From contig DISE01000123.1 of NCBI GenBank assembly GCA_002421865.1, forward strand, positions 1 through 20,168: DNA of 20,168 bases, read 5' to 3'. The notes under the pieces were generated by a model. The model worked only from the letters and a program-made list of their open reading frames with translations, ran no database searches and was not told where the DNA came from. This DNA is from Castellaniella sp. UBA6218. GTDB lineage: Bacteria; Pseudomonadota; Gammaproteobacteria; Burkholderiales; Burkholderiaceae_B. Positions 1 to 7,253 of this stretch are shown in pieces (within the stretch, counting starts at the first letter, position 1; the number at the start of each line of letters is the position of its first letter). Position numbers and translations under genes: made by a program.

Positions 1-466
1 CCAGGATGCCGATGTAGTTGGCCTCGGCCAGCGCGCGCACGGGATTCTCCACCACGCTCAGCAGCAGGTTGTGCAGGACTTCGATCACGCCGCCGGGCGG
101 ATTCATTGCGACCTCGCCCAGTTGCAGGCGGATGGTCAGAGGAAACATGAAGCTGGCCACCACCGCGACCACCGCCGCCGCGAAGGTGCCAGCCAGATAC
201 AGGACCAGGATCGGCCCCAGACGCGCCTGGGCGCCCCGCTGATGATTGGCGATCGAGGCGGCCACCAGCACGAAGACCAGAATCGGGGCGATGGATTTCA
301 ACGCCGTGACGAACAGGCCGCCCAGCAGACCGACGGCCCGGGCCGCGTCCGGCGAGGCGAACGCCAGAGCAACGCCGGCGACCAGGCCGATCAGGATCTG
401 CGTCACCAGATTGCCGCTGCCGACGAACTGGAGCAAGGGGTTGGGTTTCAGGACGTTGGACGTCAT
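1..466 (-). CDS. sstT: SstT serine/threonine:Na+ symporter (N-terminal part, runs off the window)
   Basis: The reverse strand from the ATG at 464-466 encodes 155 residues without a stop before the window edge, so roughly the last 60% of the protein is missing. The translation follows E. coli SstT closely from memory: VTQILIGLVAGVALA, then AVGLLGGLFVTALKSIAPIL, then ASIANH, PPGGVIEV and NYIGIL all fall in the right order. SstT is an inner-membrane dicarboxylate/amino acid:cation symporter family protein that imports serine and threonine with sodium. Three or four hydrophobic segments are visible (about residues 18-36, 44-70, 84-108). A GGAG ribosome site lies just upstream of the start. The gene is divergent from ddh across a 211-bp gap; a TAGAAT -10-like hexamer on the minus strand (551-556) could serve it, but no convincing -35 is seen. 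Confidence 0.9.
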   Translation of the reverse strand, partial: MTSNVLKPNPLLQFVGSGNLVTQILIGLVAGVALAFASPDAARAVGLLGGLFVTALKSIAPILVFVLVAASIANHQRGAQARLGPILVLYLAGTFAAAVVAVVASFMFPLTIRLQLGEVAMNPPGGVIEVLHNLLLSVVENPVRALAEANYIGIL

Positions 467-677
467 CAGGATACTCCGCAAGGATTTTCCGGGATTCGCG
501 CCCGGCGGGGGAATGCCTGAACCATCAGGGGCCCTCCGAAAATGGGCGCCATTCTAGCACCGCGACATTGGCGTCCCGGCGAGCCGATACAATCAAAGCT
601 TGTCGCAAGACAAGTCCCGCCGCGTCCACCGCAAGGCGGGTCCGGCAGGTCATCTTCACGCTATCCGAAGGAATTCC
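467..677. promoter_or_regulatory. Divergent sstT/ddh intergenic region with two small hairpins
   Basis: This gap must hold both promoters. On the plus strand TACAAT at 588-593 is a plausible -10 for ddh, without a good -35. Just downstream lies a perfect 6-bp hairpin closed by a GCAA tetraloop (599-614, CTTGTC/GACAAG) and then a CCCGCC/GGCGGG pair (616-621 with 635-640). Both would lie in the ddh leader RNA. They are too small to be a lysine riboswitch and I recognise no RNA family. A GAAGGAA ribosome site at 667-673 precedes the ddh ATG. Confidence 0.4.
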
Positions 678-1667
678 ATGGCTTCACACACGATCCGCGT
701 CGGCATCGCCGGCTACGGCAACCTTGGGCGCGGCGCGCTGGCGGCCCTGGCCCGCTGCCCCGACATGCGCCTGGCCGGCGTCTTCACGCGCCGCGATCCG
801 GCCTCGCTGCGCCTGCCCGATCCCGCGACGCCGGTCCTGCCCCTGGACGAGGCCGAGGCGCACCGCGACGACATCGACGTCATGATCCTGTGCGGCGGAT
901 CCAAGGACGACCTGCCCGCCCAAGGCCCCGAGCTGGCCCGTTCGTTCACGACGGTGGACAGTTACGACACCCATGCGCGAATTCCCCGATACTTCGAGGC
1001 CATCGACGCCGCCGCCCGCGCGCACGACAACCTGTCCATCATCGCGGTAGGCTGGGACCCGGGCCTGTTCTCCATCAACCGTCTGATGGGCGAGGCCATC
1101 CTGCCGGCCGGCGCCACCTACACCTTCTGGGGCAAGGGCCTGAGCCAGGGGCATTCCGACGCCATCCGGCGCGTGCCGGGCGTGCGGGCCGGGGTGCAGT
1201 ACACCATCCCCGTCCCGGAAGCGGTCGCGCGCGTGCGCGCCGGCGAACAGCCGTCGCTCTCGCCCCGTGAAAAGCACCGGCGCGAATGCCTCGTGGTGCT
1301 GGAGCCGGGCGCCGACGCGCGCGCGGTCGAACAGGCCATCGTCACCATGCCGGACTACTTCGCGGACTATGACACCACGGTGCGCTTCATTGACGAGGCA
1401 ACCCTGGCCCGCGAACACGCCGGCATGCCGCACGGCGGCTTCGTCATCCGCAGCGGCCAGACGGCCAGCGCCGAGCGCCAGACAATGGAATTTTCCCTGA
1501 AACTGGACAGCAACCCCGCGTTCACATCCAGTGTACTGGTGGCCTACGCGCGCGCCGCCTGGCGGATGAAGGCCGCCGGGGAAACCGGCGCCCGCACCGT
1601 CTTCGATGTGGCACCCGGCCTGCTGTCGCCCCGGTCCCCCGAGGCCCTGCGCGAGGCGCTTCTGTAA
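678..1667 (+). CDS. ddh: meso-Diaminopimelate D-dehydrogenase
   Basis: This 329-residue protein matches the one-step NADPH-dependent enzyme that interconverts tetrahydrodipicolinate plus ammonia and meso-2,6-diaminopimelate, a lysine and peptidoglycan precursor (EC 1.4.1.16). It has the N-terminal dinucleotide fold GYGNLG at residues 12-17, then VDSYDTH at 93-99, GWDPGLFSINR at 125-135 and the signature FWGKGLSQGHSDAIRR at 150-165, all typical of Ddh. Length agrees with the usual 320-330 residues. I chose the ATG at 678 because GAAGGAA lies 4 bp upstream and the fold begins at once; the longer frame from 600 adds an unrelated 26 residues. The gene is 91 bp upstream of an ABC transporter operon on the same strand and could be co-transcribed. 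In many proteobacteria this enzyme is optional beside the succinylase pathway. Confidence 0.9.
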   Translation: MASHTIRVGIAGYGNLGRGALAALARCPDMRLAGVFTRRDPASLRLPDPATPVLPLDEAEAHRDDIDVMILCGGSKDDLPAQGPELARSFTTVDSYDTHARIPRYFEAIDAAARAHDNLSIIAVGWDPGLFSINRLMGEAILPAGATYTFWGKGLSQGHSDAIRRVPGVRAGVQYTIPVPEAVARVRAGEQPSLSPREKHRRECLVVLEPGADARAVEQAIVTMPDYFADYDTTVRFIDEATLAREHAGMPHGGFVIRSGQTASAERQTMEFSLKLDSNPAFTSSVLVAYARAAWRMKAAGETGARTVFDVAPGLLSPRSPEALREALL

Positions 1668-1702
1668 GACCAACGGCGGGGACGCCGCGCTTCCCAGCCT
1701 GC

Positions 1703-1731
1703 TTGCCTCTGGCCATTGCGCACACTACCAT
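1703..1731 (+). promoter_or_regulatory. Possible sigma-70 promoter for the ABC transporter operon
   Basis: TTGCCT (1703-1708), a 17-bp spacer and TACCAT (1726-1731) resemble a moderate sigma-70 promoter and sit 28 bp before the binding-protein start. This would let the transporter be expressed separately from ddh. Both hexamers deviate from consensus, so it is only a suggestion. Confidence 0.3.
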
Positions 1732-1758
1732 GCCAAAAACATCATTCAGGAGTCAACC

Positions 1759-2793
1759 ATGAAGCCGCCTTCCTTCGACCGCAGAGACTTCCTGAAACTG
1801 GCGGGCGCCGCCGCGCTGCCCGGGCTGCCGGCCTGGGCGCGAGCCGCCGACGACATGGCGGCCGCCCTCGCCGCCGCCCGTGCCGAAGGCAAGGCCACGT
1901 TCTTCGCCAACATCACGTCCGTGCAACCCATCATGGACGCCTTTCACAAGGCGACCGGCATCCAGGGCGAATACACGCGGATCTCCAGCTCCAAGTTCAT
2001 CCCCACCCTGCTGACCGAGGCCGCCGCCGGAAAACTGACGGCGGACGTGGTGCAGGCTCCCCTGCCCATGCTGGAGCTCCTGAAAGAACAAGGCATCCTG
2101 GCGCCCTACCGGTCTCCAGCCGCGCAGGGCTACCCGGACTGGGCCACCCGGGACGGGCACATCACTCTGTTCGGGGTGGAATACGTCTCCTACCTGTACA
2201 ACACCCGCCACGTCCAGGCCGCCGACGCCCCCAGGACCTACCAGGACCTGGGCGACCCGAAATGGCGCGATCAGATTGTCATGGCCAACCCTTCCAACCA
2301 TGCGTCGACGATCTCCTGGCTGGTCGGGCTGAAGGAACAGGTGTTCGCCTCCGAGGACGAATGGATGCGGTTCGTCAAGGCGCTGGCGGCCAACAAGCCC
2401 ATGTTCGTCGCCTCGTTCGGCCCTACCCCGGCGCCCATCGAAAGCGGTGAAAAGCGCATCGCCATCTCCATGCCCAAGTACATCGTCACCAAAGCGCCCG
2501 CGCCGCTGGCCTGGGGCCCTCTGTCCGGTCCGCTGCTGGGTTCGCCCCGCGCCATCGCCGTGACGGCCCAGGCGCCTCGCCCGGCCGCCGCGCGCGCTTT
2601 CGTGGACTACTGGCTGGGTCATGAGGCCATGTCGCTGCTTGCCAAGGACGTGGGCGAATACGTGCTGGCCCCGGGCGTGCACCCCCCGATCCCGGGTATC
2701 GACCGCGTCCAGGTCAAACCCGTGCGCGACCTGTCCGACCAGGAGCTGCAGCGCTGGGGACGCGAGTTCGGCAAGCTGTTCGGCGCCCGCTGA
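1759..2793 (+). CDS. ABC transporter periplasmic solute-binding protein (family 1, Tat-exported)
   Basis: The 344-residue protein starts with a twin-arginine signal: RRDFLK at residues 8-13, a hydrophobic stretch, then a likely cleavage after ARA near residue 29. The mature part has the shape of the iron/putrescine/phosphonate class of family-1 extracellular binding proteins: an early TSVQPIMDAFHKATGI segment, VVQAPLPMLELLKEQGIL, and EYVSYLYNTR in the hinge region. CAGGAG lies 6 bp before the ATG at 1759, which sets the start. It is followed after 14 bp by the ATPase and then the permease, so it is the receptor of this importer. Tat export suggests folding, perhaps with bound ligand or metal, before secretion. 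The ligand cannot be read from sequence: the class includes ferric-ion, thiamine and aminoethylphosphonate binders, and I do not see a clear adjacent-tyrosine ferric site. Confidence 0.8.
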   Translation: MKPPSFDRRDFLKLAGAAALPGLPAWARAADDMAAALAAARAEGKATFFANITSVQPIMDAFHKATGIQGEYTRISSSKFIPTLLTEAAAGKLTADVVQAPLPMLELLKEQGILAPYRSPAAQGYPDWATRDGHITLFGVEYVSYLYNTRHVQAADAPRTYQDLGDPKWRDQIVMANPSNHASTISWLVGLKEQVFASEDEWMRFVKALAANKPMFVASFGPTPAPIESGEKRIAISMPKYIVTKAPAPLAWGPLSGPLLGSPRAIAVTAQAPRPAAARAFVDYWLGHEAMSLLAKDVGEYVLAPGVHPPIPGIDRVQVKPVRDLSDQELQRWGREFGKLFGAR

Positions 2794-2807
2794 CCTCGGC
2801 GCACGCC

Positions 2808-3893
2808 ATGGAAATCCGTATCGAGGGCCTCTGCAAGACCTACCGGTCCGAGGGCCGCACTGTCGCCGCGCTGGACCATGTCGACCTGGCGATCCCGGCC
2901 AACGAGATCTTCACCTTGCTGGGACCCAGCGGCTGCGGCAAGACGACGCTGCTGCGCTGCATCGTCGGCCTGGAAACCCCGGACGCCGGTGAAATCCGCA
3001 TCGGCGACGAAATCGTCTGGTCAGCCGAACGCCGCATCGCCGTGCCCACGGAGAAACGTGGCCTGGGAATGGTGTTCCAGACTTACGCCATCTGGCCACA
3101 CATGTCGGTCTTCGACAACATTGCCTATCCGCTGCAGGTGCGTGGCGCCCCCCGGGCGCGGATCCGCGAGAAAGTCGCCCAGGCGCTGGAGTTCGTCCAG
3201 TTGCGCGACGTCGAACAGCAGCCCGCCACACGCCTGTCGGGCGGCCAGCAGCAGCGCGTGGCCCTGGCTCGCGCCCTGGTCGCCGAACCGCGTGTGATCC
3301 TGTTCGACGAGCCCCTGTCCAATCTGGATGCCAAGTTGCGCGAGGAGACCCGCAAGCTGCTGCGCCGCTTCCTGGGCGAACTCGGCATCACCGCCCTGTA
3401 CGTCACACACGACCGGGTCGAGGCCCTGGCCCTGTCGCACACGATCGCCGTGATGCAGGCCGGGCGCGTGATCGAGACCGGCACCCCGCAGCACATGTAC
3501 TTCGACGCGCAACACCGCTACGTGGCGGATTTCATCGGCCGGGCCAACCAGTTCCAGGCCATCGTCCGCAACCGGGAAAGCGACTTCACGCTGGCGCGTT
3601 GCGGCCTGGGCACGATCCACTGTCAGGCCCGCGATCTGCCCGAGGGCTCCGAGGCCACGCTGTGCATCCGCCCGGAATTCATCCGCGTCACGCGCAACGA
3701 GGTCGGGCCGGGTTTCAACGTCATCGAAGGCACGATCGAATCCATGGAATTCGTCGGCGAGGTCTACGAGGCCGAGATCCGTGTCAACGACGAACGGCTG
3801 CTGGCGCGCATCGACCCCGACGTCCGGACCGCGCCCGGCGAACGCGTCGAAATCCGCCTGGACCCGGCCCACTGCCTGTTGCTGAGCGCCTGA
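2808..3893 (+). CDS. ABC transporter ATP-binding protein (FbpC/PotA type with TOBE domain)
   Basis: This 361-residue ATPase has a complete nucleotide-binding domain: Walker A GPSGCGKTT (39-47), Q-loop in VFQTYAIWPH (89-98), signature LSGGQQQR (143-150), Walker B VILFDE (163-168, catalytic Glu168) and the switch His201 in THDR. The Q-loop context YAIWPHMSVFDNIAYPL is typical of the ferric/polyamine importer branch. After about residue 235 a TOBE/OB-type regulatory region follows (IRPEFIRV, then IEGTIESMEFVGEVYEAEIRV), as in PotA, MalK and FbpC. It starts 14 bp after the binding-protein stop and ends 7 bp before the permease, so the three are surely one operon. It would power the fused permease, as a homodimer at the cytoplasmic membrane face. 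The substrate is unknown. Confidence 0.9.
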   Translation: MEIRIEGLCKTYRSEGRTVAALDHVDLAIPANEIFTLLGPSGCGKTTLLRCIVGLETPDAGEIRIGDEIVWSAERRIAVPTEKRGLGMVFQTYAIWPHMSVFDNIAYPLQVRGAPRARIREKVAQALEFVQLRDVEQQPATRLSGGQQQRVALARALVAEPRVILFDEPLSNLDAKLREETRKLLRRFLGELGITALYVTHDRVEALALSHTIAVMQAGRVIETGTPQHMYFDAQHRYVADFIGRANQFQAIVRNRESDFTLARCGLGTIHCQARDLPEGSEATLCIRPEFIRVTRNEVGPGFNVIEGTIESMEFVGEVYEAEIRVNDERLLARIDPDVRTAPGERVEIRLDPAHCLLLSA

Positions 3894-3900
3894 GACCGCC

Positions 3901-5589
3901 ATGCACGCCCGCTCCCAGTCGCGCGCCCTGAGCTGGGCCCTCATCATCCTGGTCGGCTTCCTGACCCTGTGCCCGGTCCTGATGCTGCTGCTGGGCAGCC
4001 TGTCCCGAGGCCTGACCGCCTTCGGACAGTTCACCCTGTCGAAATATGTCCGCGCCTACACCGATCCGTATCTGTGGGACGTCACTTTCAATACCGTGGC
4101 GTTCGTGCTGGGTTCATCGCTGCTGGCGACGCTGCTGGCCCTGTTCCTGGCCTACCTGAACACCCGCACCGACATCCCCGCCAAACCGTTGTTCACGGTG
4201 CTGTCCATCGTCCCGATGATGATCCCGCACCTGCTGTTCTCGGCCAGCTGGGCGCTGCTGCTGAACCCCAGCAACGGCCTGCTCAACCAGGTGCTGCAGG
4301 GACTGCTCGGTCTGGAGTCGGCGCCGTTCGACATCTATTCGCTGTGGGGCATGACCCTGGTCGAGGGGCTGCTGAACATGCCCATCGCCTATCTGATCAT
4401 CGCCCCGGCCATGGCCGCCTTCGACCCTTCGCTGGAAGAAGCCGCGCGCGTGTCGGGGTCCGGTTGGACGCGCACCCTGCTGCGGGTCACCCTGCCGGTC
4501 CTGCGGCCCGCCATCCTGGCGGCCCTGGTCCTGGGCGTCGTGCGCAGCCTGGCGTCCTACGCCGTGCCCAGGGTCCTGGGCACGCCGGGCCGCGTGGACG
4601 TGCTGGCCACCTATCTGTACGACATGATCTCCACCGGCTTTGCCCCGGACTACGGCCAGGCCGCCGCCGTCGGCATGAGCGTGCTGTCGGCCTCCATCGC
4701 CCTGATCGTGCTCTACCGCGCCCTGACGGCCGAGGGCGAAAAGTACGTCACCGTTTCGGCGCGCGGTTTCCGGCCCGGCCTGATCGAGCTCGGCGCCATG
4801 CGGCGTCCGATGGGGCTGGCCGTCGGACTGCTGTGCCTGCTGATGGTCGTGCTGCCGGTGCTGGTGCTGCTGTATACCTCGCTGGTGCCCTACGTCATGC
4901 CGCCCGGCGCACAGGCCTTCGCCGCCATGGACCTGCGCCACTGGATCGCCGTTTTCCACGAGCCCGGCGCCCTGCTGGCGCTGCGCAACAGCCTGTTCCT
5001 GGCGATCGCGGGGGCCACGCTGGGCGTGGCGCTGTCGCTGGGTGTGGCCTACGTCGTCGTCAAGACACGCGGCCCCCTGGCGACCCTGCTGGAAACACTG
5101 AGCTTTCTGTCGTTCTCATTCCCCGGCATCGTGATCGGCATCGGCTTCATGTGGTTCTTCGTCCAGACCCCGCTGTATTCCACACTGACCGCCCTGCTGC
5201 TGGCCTATATCGCGGCCTACCTGCCCTATGGCGTGCGCCCCCTGGCCAGCGCCTTCGTGCAGATCCACGGCCACCTGGAAGAATCCTCGCTGGTCTGCGG
5301 GGCCGGCCGCCTGACCACCTTGCGGCGCATCGTGATCCCCCTGCTGATCCCGGGCATCGTGTCCGCATGGATCCTGATGGCGACCATGTTCCTGCGCGAG
5401 CTGACCGTGTCGGTGGTGCTGTCACGCCCCGGCACGGAAGTCCTGGCCATCCAGATCCTGGGCTACGCGGACGATGGCCTCTGGGGCAAGCTGTCGGCCC
5501 TGGGGCTGTTCATGATCGTGCTGTCGACTCTTCTGGTGCTGTGCGCCCAGGCCGCGGGCCGCGCCTTCCGCCGACGCCAGAGTTTGTAA
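3901..5589 (+). CDS. ABC transporter permease, two fused MetI-like domains (FbpB type)
   Basis: The 562-residue membrane protein contains two binding-protein-dependent permease domains in one chain. Each carries the cytoplasmic EAA loop that docks on the ATPase: EEAARVSGSGWTRTLLRVTLP from about residue 179 and EESSLVCGAGRLTTLRRIVIP from about residue 460. About twelve hydrophobic segments are visible, starting with LSWALIILVGFLTLCPVLML near the N terminus. This double-permease layout is characteristic of the FbpB/ThiP/PhnV-like importers and is consistent with the ATPase subtype next door. The ATG at 3901 lies 7 bp after the ATPase stop. It is the last gene of the operon; the next gene is convergent. 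A long alternative reading frame over the same DNA is a shadow of this gene. Confidence 0.88.
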   Translation: MHARSQSRALSWALIILVGFLTLCPVLMLLLGSLSRGLTAFGQFTLSKYVRAYTDPYLWDVTFNTVAFVLGSSLLATLLALFLAYLNTRTDIPAKPLFTVLSIVPMMIPHLLFSASWALLLNPSNGLLNQVLQGLLGLESAPFDIYSLWGMTLVEGLLNMPIAYLIIAPAMAAFDPSLEEAARVSGSGWTRTLLRVTLPVLRPAILAALVLGVVRSLASYAVPRVLGTPGRVDVLATYLYDMISTGFAPDYGQAAAVGMSVLSASIALIVLYRALTAEGEKYVTVSARGFRPGLIELGAMRRPMGLAVGLLCLLMVVLPVLVLLYTSLVPYVMPPGAQAFAAMDLRHWIAVFHEPGALLALRNSLFLAIAGATLGVALSLGVAYVVVKTRGPLATLLETLSFLSFSFPGIVIGIGFMWFFVQTPLYSTLTALLLAYIAAYLPYGVRPLASAFVQIHGHLEESSLVCGAGRLTTLRRIVIPLLIPGIVSAWILMATMFLRELTVSVVLSRPGTEVLAIQILGYADDGLWGKLSALGLFMIVLSTLLVLCAQAAGRAFRRRQSL

Positions 5590-5637
5590 GGCCGGACGAC
5601 CGCGGCCGGCGCGGCCCCGCACGCCCCGTGGACCCTT

Positions 5638-6381
5638 TCAATGCAGAGTCCCGCCGTCCCCGGTGTCCGCGTCGGACGCGCTGTCGTCGGCGTCGTACTC
5701 GTCGACCCGCATGTCCGGCGCTCCCATCACCGCTTCCCAGCTGCGTTGCGGCAGATAGGTCTGCAGGCGCGCAATGGCCTGACGGATCAAGGCGTCGTGC
5801 AGTTCATGGCCAACGTTCGACGCCATGTCCAGGGTCGCGTCGCCGCCCAGCTCGGCCAGGTGACCATGGACCTGGCGCGCCTGATCCACGGGCGCGACGC
5901 GATCCGCCGCGCCGTGCAGCAGGTGCAGGGTAGTCAACATGGGCGCGGCCTGCGGCAACGTGGCGAAGCGGGTGGAGAACAACAACGCCCGGCCGGCCAG
6001 TCCGGGATCGGCGCAGACGGCTTCCAGCGCCACGGCGGCGCCCTCGGAGAATCCCGCCAGGGCGGTCTGTTCGCCGCTCAGGCCACGGTCGCGCTGCAGC
6101 GCGCGGACTTCGGCCGCCAGCGCGACCCCCGCTTCGGCCACCAGGCTGACGTAGGACCCGGCGTCCGGATCCGTCCGGGCGATCCAGCGCCGGGCCGCAT
6201 CCGCGCCGAACGGACCGTGGGGCTGGACGATCAGCGCCTGTGGAAAGGCCTGGCGGATCGCCGCCACCAGGTCCAGCACCTGATCCGGCGCTGCAGATTC
6301 GCCATGCAGCACGACAAAGAGCTGCGCGGGCTCGCCCGCGGACGGTTCGATGATCAGGGGGGCGGGGCGGAGATCTGACAT
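5638..6381 (-). CDS. ypfH: YpfH-like alpha/beta-hydrolase (serine esterase)
   Basis: The 247-residue protein resembles the E. coli esterase YpfH along its length and belongs to the phospholipase/carboxylesterase branch of alpha/beta hydrolases. The catalytic triad can be placed: nucleophile Ser112 in AGFSEGAAVALE, Asp160 in LHGAADRVAP, His192 in NVGHELH. VVLHGESAAPDQ (24-34) forms the oxyanion-side strand and loop. There is no signal peptide, so it is cytoplasmic. The C-terminal tail after about residue 225 is rich in Asp, Ser and Gly and is probably disordered. The ribosome site before the ATG at 6381 is weak (GAGCC), which leaves slight doubt on the start, but no other in-frame ATG fits. 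It converges on the permease gene 48 bp away. Natural substrates of this family are poorly known. Confidence 0.8.
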   Translation of the reverse strand: MSDLRPAPLIIEPSAGEPAQLFVVLHGESAAPDQVLDLVAAIRQAFPQALIVQPHGPFGADAARRWIARTDPDAGSYVSLVAEAGVALAAEVRALQRDRGLSGEQTALAGFSEGAAVALEAVCADPGLAGRALLFSTRFATLPQAAPMLTTLHLLHGAADRVAPVDQARQVHGHLAELGGDATLDMASNVGHELHDALIRQAIARLQTYLPQRSWEAVMGAPDMRVDEYDADDSASDADTGDGGTLH

Positions 6382-6403
6382 GGGAGGCTCGGAATAATCG
6401 GTT

Positions 6404-6597
6404 CGGATTCGTCAGGCTGGGACCATTTTACAGTTGCGGCATCCCTCCACCTCCCGGCCTGCATGCCGGTCGGATTCGTCAGGCACAGAGCAGTCCGCAG
6501 GGACTGCGCCTTTACGTTGCAGCATCCCTCCACCTCCCGGCCTGCATGCCGGTCGGATTCGTCAGGCACAGAGCAGTCCGCAGGGACTGCTCTGTGT
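6404..6597. repeat. Tandem 83-bp intergenic repeat with hairpins (two copies plus a fragment)
   Basis: Two almost identical units lie head to tail at 6433-6515 and 6516-6597. They share the start GTTGC, the block CATCCCTCCACCTCCCGG, the block CCTGCATGCCGGTCGGATTC and the block GTCAGGCACAGAGCAGTCC. A third partial unit carrying CGGATTCGTCAGG begins at 6404, 67 bp before the next copy. Each unit contains a small CCGGC/GCCGG hairpin and ends in a GCAGTCC-GCAG-GGACTGC hairpin. The reading frames across the block are by-products of the repeat. It looks like a member of a dispersed intergenic repeat family; that part is inference, since only one locus is visible. Confidence 0.85.
6567..6596 (-). 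terminator. Perfect 13-bp hairpin after the DUF924 gene
   Basis: CACAGAGCAGTCC, loop GCAG, GGACTGCTCTGTG is a perfect stem of 13 bp starting 7 bp beyond the minus-strand stop codon of the DUF924 gene. No T-run follows on either strand, so it could be a terminator, an RNA 3'-end stabiliser, or simply the tail of the repeat unit. The same hairpin in the neighbouring repeat copy (6484-6513) keeps only 7 bp perfect and then closes with AGGC/GCCT around a bulge. Confidence 0.5.
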
Positions 6598-6603
6598 CCT
6601 GCC

Positions 6604-7170
6604 TCATCCCGCGAATCCGCCGCTGTTCAGGAAACGCCGCTCTTCGGACGTGGTATCGCGCCCGAGGGCGCCGTTGCGGTGCGGGAAGCGACCGAAACGC
6701 CGGACGATGTCGCGATGCTCGACCGCCCAGCTCAGCGATGCCGGCACCTCGCGCTCGTACAGGGCCACGGATTCCTCCTGGACGTCCAGGTCTTCGGCAT
6801 GCATGAAGGGCAGACAGACGAAGCCGCGCAGGGCGGGATCGAGCTGGTCCAGGAAGACAAGCGCCCGGCGCGCGCAGGCCAGGGCCAGACCGTCCGTGGC
6901 GAACATGTGGCCGGTGTCCCGGAAGGCGTTGCGGGGATACTGGTCCAGGAGCAGAATCAGGGCCAACGCCGATTCGGGCTGATCCAGCCAGTGTTCAAGC
7001 TCGCCCCGCGCGGCGGCGAAATGGGCGTCCAGGAAGCGCTCACGAAACTCGGCATCGAAGGCGGCGTCCTTGGCAAACCACCGCGCGGGTCCGGCCGCTC
7101 GCCAGAAGGACACGACGGCGCGCGCCGTGTCGGGCGCCAAGTTGGGGATCGGGGCGGCGGCATGCGGCAT
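6604..7170 (-). CDS. DUF924 family protein
   Basis: The 188-residue product shows the family pattern throughout: VVSFWRAAGPARWFAKDAAFD near the N terminus, LALILLLDQYPRNAFRDTG in the middle, then CLPFMHAEDLDVQEESVALYE and RFGRFPHRNGALGRDTTSEE near the C terminus. DUF924 proteins are small, all-helical, TPR-like cytoplasmic proteins of unknown function. The ATG at 7170 is preferred over the one at 7209 because GGAG sits 7 bp upstream and because the extra 13 residues look like non-coding leader. The gene is divergent from a binding-protein gene across 83 bp, and its 3' end abuts the hairpin repeat. Confidence 0.85.
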   Translation of the reverse strand: MPHAAAPIPNLAPDTARAVVSFWRAAGPARWFAKDAAFDAEFRERFLDAHFAAARGELEHWLDQPESALALILLLDQYPRNAFRDTGHMFATDGLALACARRALVFLDQLDPALRGFVCLPFMHAEDLDVQEESVALYEREVPASLSWAVEHRDIVRRFGRFPHRNGALGRDTTSEERRFLNSGGFAG

Positions 7171-7253
7171 GAAAGGCTCCGGAAGGCGACACAATGCGCT
7201 ACGGTACACCGATCCTTCTACAATCGCATCATCGCCTTCCCATCGAGCCCGCC

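Noticed and set aside
467..677. A lysine riboswitch before ddh
   Set aside because: The gap is too short after allowing for the promoter, and the conserved lysine-riboswitch core is not seen.
542..1270. A 242-residue frame overlapping ddh
   Set aside because: It is a GC-driven shadow with no motifs; the ddh frame has the full enzyme signature.
3969..5933. A 654-residue open frame overlapping the permease gene
   Set aside because: It reads the permease DNA in another frame, is rich in Arg, Pro, Gly and His as expected of high-GC shadows, and matches no family, while the permease frame has clear EAA loops and membrane segments.
6354..6569. A short minus-strand frame across the repeat block
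   Set aside because: It is made of repeated hairpin sequence with no ribosome site and overlaps the ypfH start; it is a by-product of the repeats.
6404..6597. A CRISPR array
   Set aside because: Only two and a half units, adjacent without spacers, with 83-bp length, do not fit CRISPR repeats.
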